A DNA stretch of 18,970 bases from assembly GCA_011322755.1 (NCBI GenBank), contig DRLZ01000288.1, positions 1 through 18,970 on the forward strand. The letters run 5' to 3'. The notes under the pieces were generated by a model. The model did not search any database. It was not told where the DNA came from and saw only the letters and a program-made list of their open reading frames with translations. This stretch comes from Crenotrichaceae bacterium. GTDB lineage: Bacteria; Pseudomonadota; Gammaproteobacteria; Methylococcales; DRLZ01. Every line of letters starts with the position of its first letter. Within the stretch, counting starts at the first letter, position 1. A program made the position numbers and the translations under genes. This document shows, piece by piece, positions 13,262 through 18,970 of this stretch.

Positions 13262-14404
13262 ATGCTTAAATTAGGTGTCATAACGCCACGGTCGGATTGT
13301 TTTCCACGACTTTCACGCAACTTTTTAGATTCGGTTAAGCAGGGTCTGGGAACGGCTCTGAATAACATTGATCTACATGTTCAGGCGGGCAATACCATGT
13401 CCAGAGAACGCGATGTCTGCAGTGCGATTCAACAACTGATTCTGGAACAAGAAGTAGAACTGATTGTTTTGCCACTTAATCCAGCGAGCTTGATTGATTT
13501 GAGTCGCCTGATTAGAGATGAAGGTGTGCCTGTTGTTGTGTGTACGTTAGGAGAAAATCTGATACCGAACAGTGCAGAAAACGAACTCACGTTTATCAAT
13601 TCCTTTCATCTCTGGCAATGCGGGTGGATGTTGGGTTACCAAGCGGTAAAACGCTTCGGCCGTCGTGTAACCCTGGCCTGTTCATTTAATGACGGAGGTT
13701 ACGGTATTTCTGCAGCCGTTGATTTTGGAGTAGACAGTGCAGGCGGCAGACTGGTGAATACTCTTGTTTCGCGTCGACGAGTGCAGGAAGATAGGCCTTT
13801 TGTCGATCTCGGCAAACTGATTGAAGTGGAAACAGATGTTATCGTTGTGAATTATTCAGGACAAGAGGCTGTTGAGTTTTTCCAGACTGTTGGAAATTGT
13901 CCCGATCTAAATTTGATTCCATTGATGTCATTCCCTTTTGGCGTTGAACCAGATGTTATGCAGAAAGTAGGTGGTATGACAAAAGATGTGATGTCCATTA
14001 GCACTTGGGATAAAACGGCTCACAGCGCTCAGTCCTATCTGGGTGCTTGCGCTAGTGCAATGAAACAACGACCAAACCCCTACAGTTTGATTGCTTATGA
14101 GTCAGGTATGCTCATTGCAGAAGCATTATCAGTTAGTGAAACAGAGGGCGTAGCATTCAATAATGCATTACGATGCTGCCGAATGAATGGCCCAAGAGGG
14201 GGAACCAGCTTTTTACCCAATAATCCTGTAGCAGAATCCAGGCTGGAATTCACCTTAAGTTGTACACAACAGGGCACAGAAACTGACAGCTACAACCATA
14301 GTCAGGAACATCTTCAGCTGCCGGCTATCTGTTACCAGCAAATGAATGAGTTGTCACAATCAGAAGAATATCCCGGGTGGATTAACCCCTATTTGATTGT
14401 TTGA
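13262..14404 (+). CDS. periplasmic-binding-fold protein without signal peptide
   Basis: 380 residues that start directly on the first beta strand, MLKLGVITPRSD, followed by alternating strand-helix units: ELIVLPLNPASL, PVVVCTLGENL, RVTLACSFNDGGYG, DVIVVNYSGQEAVEFF, and a closing YSLIAYESGMLIAEAL. The layout resembles type I periplasmic binding proteins of the branched-chain amino acid/amide family (Peripla_BP_6). Those normally have a signal peptide and adjacent ABC transporter genes; both are missing. A cytosolic ligand sensor, as in AmiC, is a possible role. The ATG has no strong Shine-Dalgarno; it follows the tail-collar gene by 87 bp on the same strand. The fold is moderately sure; the ligand is unknown. 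Confidence 0.6.
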   Translation: MLKLGVITPRSDCFPRLSRNFLDSVKQGLGTALNNIDLHVQAGNTMSRERDVCSAIQQLILEQEVELIVLPLNPASLIDLSRLIRDEGVPVVVCTLGENLIPNSAENELTFINSFHLWQCGWMLGYQAVKRFGRRVTLACSFNDGGYGISAAVDFGVDSAGGRLVNTLVSRRRVQEDRPFVDLGKLIEVETDVIVVNYSGQEAVEFFQTVGNCPDLNLIPLMSFPFGVEPDVMQKVGGMTKDVMSISTWDKTAHSAQSYLGACASAMKQRPNPYSLIAYESGMLIAEALSVSETEGVAFNNALRCCRMNGPRGGTSFLPNNPVAESRLEFTLSCTQQGTETDSYNHSQEHLQLPAICYQQMNELSQSEEYPGWINPYLIV

Positions 14405-14453
14405 GTGTGTATTGAAGCTAATGATTGCTTCTCAGTAATATTTTACAAATACT

Positions 14454-14966
14454 TCACGGCTTTTGTCCCATACTCTTAGGATAGTAGATCAAGTAGTCTC
14501 TGGGAGGACGAATGTTTTCAATCAAGAAGCCTAACTGAAGATAGAGCTGTTTGGCTTGAATATTGTGGCTGAGTACGCCGAGGGTCAAAGGCGTATGGGT
14601 TGTTTCTGCGCAGGAGATAAAAGCATTGATTATACCGGTGCCAAGTCCTTTACCGCGTGCTTTTTTAATCAGGGAGAGGTCGACAATACGAATTTCATTC
14701 GAGCTAAAATCCAGAGTTACTCTGCCTACAGCTTCATGGTGATACTCAATAACAAAGTACACTGCATTTGGAAATTGATCGCCATAACTCTCTGTTTGTG
14801 CGTCATACTGCTGCTCTTTTACATATTCGATCAAGTCAGGAGTGTCGTTGATTGAGTCGAGATCCTCACGCACTGATTTATATAGAGTTTCCAGAAAAGG
14901 CTTGTCGGATGCAAGTGATGGTCTGACATGCAAGCCGGCTGGCAGGTCCGGGATTTTGAATTGCAT
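14454..14966 (-). CDS. GNAT-family N-acetyltransferase
   Basis: The ATG at 14966 gives 170 residues; an in-frame TTG at 15008 adds an unlikely 14-residue extension. The GNAT core is clear. AVGRVTLDFSSNEIRIVDLSLIKKARGKGLGTGII holds beta4 and the acetyl-CoA loop Q/R-x-x-G-x-G/A (ARGKGLGTG, about residues 107-115). LTLGVLSHNIQAKQLYLQLGF provides the Asn and the YxxxGF end motif. It acetylates an unknown amine. The gene lies 60 bp downstream of the PqqD-like gene, same strand, and is presumably co-transcribed. It converges on the binding-fold gene 49 bp away. A link to peptide acetylation is inferred from context only. Confidence 0.85.
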   Translation of the reverse strand: MQFKIPDLPAGLHVRPSLASDKPFLETLYKSVREDLDSINDTPDLIEYVKEQQYDAQTESYGDQFPNAVYFVIEYHHEAVGRVTLDFSSNEIRIVDLSLIKKARGKGLGTGIINAFISCAETTHTPLTLGVLSHNIQAKQLYLQLGFLIENIRPPRDYLIYYPKSMGQKP

Positions 14967-15026
14967 AGCTGCTTTTGTCTTATACGAATGGGAAGGATTG
15001 AACCTCAATCATGCATTGCAAGTGAT

Positions 15027-15305
15027 TCAGAGCACTTGAATCATATTTTGTGCAGAAAGTTCACCGAGAAAAGTACGCACATCCTCCATACACTGATCCC
15101 AACCCACTTCAAATTCTTCAGTTAATTGTTCACACAGTGCCTGTAAGGTGGTTTCATTTTCCAGCAACTGCCAGATCCGTGTGCCAATTGCTTCCAGGCC
15201 AAAATAATTTTCTAGATTTAGATCCATCATCACGGTTTCACAGTCAATCTCGCTAGAAATGATTTCTTTATTTCGTCTGATCAGGGAGCTTGATGTCAAT
15301 GCCAT
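15027..15305 (-). CDS. PqqD-like peptide-binding (RRE) protein
   Basis: 92-residue stand-alone protein with the PqqD pattern: an N-terminal beta hairpin, then the strand pair DCETVMMDLNLENYFGLEAIGTRIWQLLENETTLQALCEQLTEEFEV broken by the family-typical YFGLEAIGTRIW (about 33-44), and a last helix-strand (DVRTFLGELSAQNMIQV). In PQQ, lasso and related pathways such proteins bind the leader of a ribosomal peptide and hand it to modifying enzymes. Here there is no PqqA, PqqE, lasso protease or cyclase in view. The candidate client is the 59-residue peptide at 9223-9402. The gene is followed by the GNAT gene. Confidence 0.8.
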   Translation of the reverse strand: MALTSSSLIRRNKEIISSEIDCETVMMDLNLENYFGLEAIGTRIWQLLENETTLQALCEQLTEEFEVGWDQCMEDVRTFLGELSAQNMIQVL

Positions 15306-15398
15306 AATGATTCAACGCCTTGGTTTGTTGAGAGATACAGTAAGCTATAGCATACAAAATGTCGGATTGTTTTGATAGGGTCTCAAGGTTTATGGCTG

Positions 15399-15429
15399 AT
15401 TATAAATCAACCCGTGCCAGAGTATCCAA
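15399..15429 (-). promoter_or_regulatory. candidate promoter of the pqqD-like/GNAT pair
   Basis: On the minus strand TTGGAT (15429-15424) and a perfect TATAAT (15404-15399) are spaced by a long 19 bp. Transcription would start near 15392, about 87 nt before the ATG. A small palindrome TGATT-ATA-AATCA (15397-15409) overlaps the -10. Confidence 0.3.
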
Positions 15430-15563
15430 ATCCTGAATAGAGTGTTCAGGTCGCAGAGGTTGTATGGAAATCCAAAATAGTGCAATCAGCGTTGCCTGCA
15501 TAGTTTGATGCTTTCTGTGGATAGTCAAGTAATAAGTATGATAGCTGACTGATCGTTGAAATA

Positions 15564-15605
15564 CGCAATGCAATCGTTCAGATTCAATTGAACGATTGCA
15601 TTGCG
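15564..15605. repeat. perfect 17-bp inverted repeat (probable hairpin/terminator)
   Basis: CGCAATGCAATCGTTCA (15564-15580) and its exact complement (15589-15605) enclose an 8-nt loop, GATTCAAT. It lies 24 nt after the stop of the leftward cytochrome peroxidase gene. On that strand it is followed by TATTTC, only weakly U-rich, so it is a plausible but not textbook terminator. The stem is unusually long and perfect for a bacterial terminator. Confidence 0.6.
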
Positions 15606-15628
15606 GTTGATTCAGTCGTTGATGGATT

Positions 15629-16999
15629 TCAATCTCTTAACGGAAGACCGCTGGGAACACGTTTTGGTGTGTTTTTGCGGAGATCGATTGCTGCAGGGTC
15701 GGTTAAAGCATTCAAAAAATCAATTAAATAAGCAATATTTTTTGAGCTTAGTTTGGTTGCCTTCAGTTCATTGGCATCGGCGATAGCATTGATTCGCTGC
15801 GGATCATCCATAACAATAAAGTCCAAGGCATCCAGGTCTGGCCGTGATGGCAGTGCTGCTTGAGATTGATTATAGTCAAGTAATGATGCAACAGGGTTTA
15901 GATGATGCTTGAGCATGTCTTCCAGTGTATCGTAGGCGCCATCATGACCATAAGGCGCGGTTAAGGCAATATTGCTGAGTGTTGGTGTTCTGAACGTGTA
16001 GCGATCCTCGATGAGGCTGGTAACTCTTTCACGACCAAAGTCATCGTGTCCATCGGAATAACCTTCTTGATTGTCTCCTTTTCCCGGGCCGATTTGTGGC
16101 ATTGCAATCGAGTGAAACTGTTGGTCGGTCAGGAACGTTCCGTTGTGACAACGTGCGCAGTTAGCGGCTTTTTTACTAAAGAAAATTTTCATTCCCCTTA
16201 ATGCTGGTCGGCTCATTGCTTTGCGTTCCCCTCGTAAAAACCGATGGAAAGGACTCTTGTCAAATCGCCAGGCTTCTGCTTCAAATGCTGCGATTGCATT
16301 TGCTGCGTGAACATAGTTGATATCAGCAGCTTTGGTTATTTCAGCAGGGTAAACTCGTTTGAATAAATTAACGTATTCGGGGATGACTCTTAGTTTATCG
16401 GCAATTATTCTCCAAACCGCCGGTAGATTTCCTGCTGCAGCAGCGTCTGCTTGCGGGTTTTCACCCGATTGTCCCGCCATTTCTTCTGCAGAAGTTACCG
16501 GAAACATGGCTTGAGCAGCAAGTACATTATCCAGACCGCTTGGTAAATCGTCTTGTGCGGGCGTGGAAAAACCGGATGGCTGACTGGAATCAGTTTCTAC
16601 TCTTCCATCGTAAAACATTTTAGTGAATTCACGTGCGCCCAGGTTAAAAACTGGTGGTGCATTTCGAGGCACTCGAGCGTGAATTGCACTACTTCCCGTG
16701 CCAGTATCGCGTGCAATCCCTAAGCCTTGACCACCTTCACCAACAGGAAGGGACAGACCATCGCCTGTATCGGTCAGTGTGTGATGGCATGTTGCACATG
16801 AGATGTTTTGGTTGCCGCTCAAAATTTTATCAAAAAAAAGTAATTGACCCAGACGTACTTTTAGGTTGCCGGGTTTCCCATCATCATAGAAGTCCAAATC
16901 AACAGGAGCTGTTGGTAATTGCAATGAATGGGCGTTGATTGAGAATAACAAGGTAACAGAAGCGTATAAAAAGCAGAGTGTTTTTCGGTTTTTGGTCAT
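15629..16999 (-). CDS. di-haem cytochrome c peroxidase family protein (MauG/CCP)
   Basis: 456 residues with a Sec signal peptide (hydrophobic segment about 9-22, cleavage near SINAHS), so periplasmic. Two haem c sites are present: CATCH at 68-72 and CARCH at 281-285. The C-terminal part has FRTPTLSNIALTAPYGHDGAYDTLEDM (about 336-362), typical of bacterial CCP/MauG proteins. CCPs reduce hydrogen peroxide with electrons from small cytochromes; MauG relatives oxidise protein side chains. The length exceeds classical CCP (about 320-350) because of inserts around 80-130 and 145-190. ACAGGA precedes the ATG. The gene is single and divergent from the TetR gene. Whether it is a true peroxidase is open. 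Confidence 0.88.
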   Translation of the reverse strand: MTKNRKTLCFLYASVTLLFSINAHSLQLPTAPVDLDFYDDGKPGNLKVRLGQLLFFDKILSGNQNISCATCHHTLTDTGDGLSLPVGEGGQGLGIARDTGTGSSAIHARVPRNAPPVFNLGAREFTKMFYDGRVETDSSQPSGFSTPAQDDLPSGLDNVLAAQAMFPVTSAEEMAGQSGENPQADAAAAGNLPAVWRIIADKLRVIPEYVNLFKRVYPAEITKAADINYVHAANAIAAFEAEAWRFDKSPFHRFLRGERKAMSRPALRGMKIFFSKKAANCARCHNGTFLTDQQFHSIAMPQIGPGKGDNQEGYSDGHDDFGRERVTSLIEDRYTFRTPTLSNIALTAPYGHDGAYDTLEDMLKHHLNPVASLLDYNQSQAALPSRPDLDALDFIVMDDPQRINAIADANELKATKLSSKNIAYLIDFLNALTDPAAIDLRKNTPKRVPSGLPLRD

Positions 17000-17038
17000 T
17001 GTTAAAAATTCCTGTTGTTGTATTGTTTCGCAGAGATA

Positions 17039-17048
17039 ACTCGCGAGT
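17039..17048. promoter_or_regulatory. 10-bp palindrome upstream of the peroxidase gene
   Basis: ACTCGCGAGT is a perfect palindrome 40 bp before the peroxidase ATG, within its leader or promoter. It may be an operator; a chance match is possible. Confidence 0.2.
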
Positions 17049-17194
17049 ACAGCAATGATGCGATAACGGAGTTAACCGATTTTATATAGAAAAATAGGAC
17101 GACTGTCCAATTACAAATTGTTTGCGTATCTGTATTGTGTGATGTGGTACGTATGATTGAGTGAGCTCACGCAAAGTCTTTTATTTGTTATACA

Positions 17195-17223
17195 AATAAT
17201 TCAAATAGATATTTGAAATTATT
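17195..17223. promoter_or_regulatory. probable TetR operator over the regulator's promoter
   Basis: Left half AATAATTCAAAT (17195-17206) and right half ATTTGAAATTATT (17211-17223) are complementary except for one extra A, around an AGAT centre. It covers the predicted -35 (TTGAAA, 17213-17218) of the TetR gene, as expected for autorepression. Confidence 0.55.
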
Positions 17224-17240
17224 GTTTCAAGTGTTAATAT
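17213..17240 (+). promoter_or_regulatory. promoter of the TetR gene, possibly leaderless
   Basis: TTGAAA (17213-17218), 16-bp spacer, TAATAT (17235-17240). The start of transcription would fall at or within a few bases of the ATG at 17248, and no Shine-Dalgarno is present, so the mRNA may be leaderless. TATAAA at 17238-17243 is an overlapping alternative -10. Confidence 0.45.
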
Positions 17241-17247
17241 AAAGCCT

Positions 17248-17865
17248 ATGGCAACAGATACTCCTCAACGTTTGCTGGATGCGGCTCTAGATGTATTTGC
17301 CGAGCAAGGCTATCAGGCGGCTACGATCCAGCAAATCGTCAAACGCGCGGGCACCAATATTGCTGCTGTGAATTACCATTTTCGGGACAAGGCCAACTTT
17401 TACGCCGAGGTAATCGTTTATGGCTGTGAAAAGGACAGTTCAGCTCCACCTGATTTTATGCAGGATAATTTGCAGCCGGAACAACAGTTACTTGCGTTTA
17501 TTCAGTGGTTTCTGCAACGTGGTCTGAAAATCGGTAAGGAATCGCTGCTCGATCAGATTCATATGCAGGAGCTTGCCAATCCAAGCCCGGTGCTGGACAA
17601 GGTGGTTGAAAAACTGATCCGCCCGGTTCATTTGCAATTGCGAGATATTGTTGCCGCGTTATTGCCAGAGAACTGTGCCGAGGAAACATTGCGCTTCCAC
17701 TGTTTCAGCGTTATTGGTCAATGCAATCTTTATAAAATCGGCAAGCCGATCATGACCCGTTTGTATCCTGATATAGAGCTTGACGAACAAGCCATGCAGC
17801 GTCTGGTTCAGCATATTTATTCGGTTAGTCTGGCTGGTATCCGAGCTGAACACGCACAATCATGA
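17248..17865 (+). CDS. TetR-family transcriptional regulator, CecR/YbiH-like
   Basis: 205 residues. The N-terminal helix-turn-helix (about 5-52) is typical TetR: RLLDAALDVFAEQGYQAATIQQIVKRAG, then NIAAVNYHFRDKANFYAEVI. The form of the recognition helix and following YHFRDK, plus the C-terminal arrangement (LAFIQWFLQRG near 75 and CFSVIGQCNLYKIGKPIM near 150), matches the CecR/YbiH group (DUF1956 C-terminal domain). Members of that group control drug efflux genes. The stop overlaps the start of the NodT-type efflux gene (ATGA), so regulator and pump are one operon. A large palindrome over its own promoter suggests autorepression relieved by a ligand that the pump exports. Confidence 0.9.
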   Translation: MATDTPQRLLDAALDVFAEQGYQAATIQQIVKRAGTNIAAVNYHFRDKANFYAEVIVYGCEKDSSAPPDFMQDNLQPEQQLLAFIQWFLQRGLKIGKESLLDQIHMQELANPSPVLDKVVEKLIRPVHLQLRDIVAALLPENCAEETLRFHCFSVIGQCNLYKIGKPIMTRLYPDIELDEQAMQRLVQHIYSVSLAGIRAEHAQS

Positions 17866-18970
17866 ATCAGGCAATGTTTCACGGATACCGGTGGTTGTTT
17901 CGCTCACTGCAGTTGATGCTTATCGGGCTGTCGATACTGTTCACTGGCTGTTCAATGGTGACTGATTATCAACGCAGCGAGCAACAACAGTTAGTGACGC
18001 AACCCTATTTACAGGCTCCGGAAAATACCCGGCAAGCATCAACAGCTGGCGCGCAGATTGAGTGGTGGCATCAGTTTAATGATCAACACATCAATCAGCT
18101 GGTCGAGCAAGCGTTACAACACAATCAAGACCTTAAACTGGCTGTCGCCAATATGCTGGAATCACAAGCCTTGCTGGATTCGGCATTTGCCGGTTTCTGG
18201 CCGTCGTTGAGTCTCAGCTATGCACCACGTCGAAACTTTATTAGTACATCTACCCGGTTTACCGGCAATGGCGGGGGCGGATTTGTAAGTAATACCAGTA
18301 GTGGCGATTTCTCCACACGTCATTCGGTGACATTGTCGATGAGTTGGCAGCTGGATTTATTTGGACGTTTGCGCCATGCACATTCGGCGGCGAAAGCTGA
18401 TTTGGCAGCACTTGAAAAAGATCGTCAGTCAATTACCAATACACTGATTGCCAATGTCTTGCGTCAATATGTTGAGCTGGTGATGACTGCGCAACGACTG
18501 GATGTCGCCCGGCAGATTGTTGCCAGTCGCCAACTGACTCTGGAAGCAGTCGAACGACGTTATCGACGAGGCGTTACCAGTGCATCTGCCGTAGACGTAC
18601 GGCTGGCACGGGAAAACCTGTTGTCGGCGCAAGCCAGCCAGACTGCTTTGACGCTGGATGTGGAGCTGGCAAGTCATGCGCTGGATACATTGCTGGGACA
18701 AACACCGGTTGCACGCAATGTTGATGATTCAGTACTTGCAAAGTTGCCCGCACTGAATGAGCAAATCACAGGTATTCCTCTGCAATTGCTGGATCACCGC
18801 CCCGACCTCAATGCGGCTGAGTTCAGAGCCATTGCCAGTAATCAGCGTATTGGCGTGGCGCTGGCTGATTTATATCCAGACCTCACACTAACCGGCCGGC
18901 TTGGTACCAATACCAACTCGTTATCGCAATTTTTTTCTCTCGACAATCTGATTGCCAGTATTGCTGGAGA
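17862..18970 (+). CDS. NodT-type outer-membrane efflux lipoprotein (partial)
   Basis: Runs open from the ATG at 17862 to the window end, 369 full codons of an expected 460-500. The signal peptide ends in the lipobox LFTGC with lipidated Cys30. Then follow IEWWHQFNDQHINQLVEQALQHNQDL (about 65-90), SFWPSLSLSY-like region, SMSWQLDLFGRLRHA near 165, and VERRYRRGVTSASAVDVRLARENL near 230. LLDHRPDLNAAEFRAIASNQRIGVALADLYPDLTLTG follows near 310-345. These are the hallmarks of RND outer-membrane factors (OprM/NodT). The protein forms a trimeric channel from the outer membrane to a periplasmic adaptor. The adaptor and RND pump genes are probably to the right, outside view. It overlaps the TetR stop by 4 nt. 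Confidence 0.93.
   Translation, partial: MNQAMFHGYRWLFRSLQLMLIGLSILFTGCSMVTDYQRSEQQQLVTQPYLQAPENTRQASTAGAQIEWWHQFNDQHINQLVEQALQHNQDLKLAVANMLESQALLDSAFAGFWPSLSLSYAPRRNFISTSTRFTGNGGGGFVSNTSSGDFSTRHSVTLSMSWQLDLFGRLRHAHSAAKADLAALEKDRQSITNTLIANVLRQYVELVMTAQRLDVARQIVASRQLTLEAVERRYRRGVTSASAVDVRLARENLLSAQASQTALTLDVELASHALDTLLGQTPVARNVDDSVLAKLPALNEQITGIPLQLLDHRPDLNAAEFRAIASNQRIGVALADLYPDLTLTGRLGTNTNSLSQFFSLDNLIASIAG

Larger units (their letters stand above)
15306..15628. other. intergenic region, PqqD-like gene / cytochrome peroxidase
   Basis: 323 bp holding a weak leftward promoter (15399-15429) for the PqqD-like gene and the large inverted repeat at 15564-15605. A 33-codon minus-strand ORF starting at MQATL has no ribosome site and was not called. 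Confidence 0.45.

Noticed and set aside
14414..14431. Hairpin GAAGC-8nt-GCTTC as bidirectional terminator between the binding-fold and GNAT genes
   Set aside because: The 5-bp stem is too weak and the T-rich stretch after it is interrupted.
9223..15305. Lasso peptide cluster
   Set aside because: A PqqD-like protein and a short precursor-like gene fit, but no transglutaminase-like protease (B2) and no asparagine-synthetase-like cyclase (C) is present. The peptide also lacks a clear ring-acceptor arrangement, so a lasso call is not supported.
15402..15503. 33-codon minus-strand ORF starting MQATL as a second precursor
   Set aside because: No Shine-Dalgarno, no leader-like motif, and its end lies on the candidate -10 of the PqqD-like gene. 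End points are approximate.
18429..18701. Minus-strand ORF of 90 codons
   Set aside because: It is a shadow of the NodT-type gene, which has a full set of family motifs on the plus strand.

Overview
The window reads as chromosome of a Gammaproteobacterium of moderate, slightly AT-rich base composition. The nudJ-mnmA-purB order on one strand is the gammaproteobacterial arrangement, and the PurB, RpiA, MnmA and peroxiredoxin proteins all look proteobacterial. The genus cannot be resolved by eye. No tRNA, rRNA, CRISPR array, transposase or integrase was seen.

Left part (1-6759), housekeeping: a membrane-anchored SleB-type cell wall hydrolase points right and meets purB end to end. nudJ, mnmA and purB then run leftwards as an apparent operon. 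The hflD gene that usually lies between mnmA and purB is absent. Next come a leftward class 3 lipase lipoprotein, then rightward bcp (peroxiredoxin) and rpiA. A 722-residue zeta-toxin-type P-loop kinase with a long N-terminal region follows (6893-9061).

Middle part (9223-15305), accessory island and the most interesting stretch. Leftwards from a regulatory gap at 11102-11507 run a 2-oxoglutarate/Fe(II) aspartyl-hydroxylase-like protein, a family 2 sulfotransferase and a small TPR-like protein. These three overlap start to stop. They are followed by a 59-codon gene at 9223-9402, too short for ordinary ORF calling. Its peptide has a charged, Pro/Trp-containing N-terminal half and a Gly5-Tyr-Pro-Asn-Tyr C-terminus. 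Rightwards from the same gap run a Tat-signal protein, an exported two-cysteine protein, a microcystin-dependent/tail-collar protein and a periplasmic-binding-fold protein without a signal peptide. A leftward PqqD-like peptide-binding protein and a GNAT acetyltransferase close the island. My reading is a candidate, apparently undescribed, ribosomally made and modified peptide (RiPP) locus. In it, PqqD (RRE) would present the precursor to the hydroxylase and sulfotransferase, possibly to the acetyltransferase too. This is inference; only the gene content and the peptide are seen.

Right part (15564-18970): a perfect 17-bp inverted repeat follows a leftward di-haem cytochrome c peroxidase. Divergent from the peroxidase is a TetR/CecR-like regulator with a large palindrome over its promoter. 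Its stop overlaps the start of a NodT-type outer-membrane efflux lipoprotein that runs off the window end, the probable beginning of an RND efflux operon.
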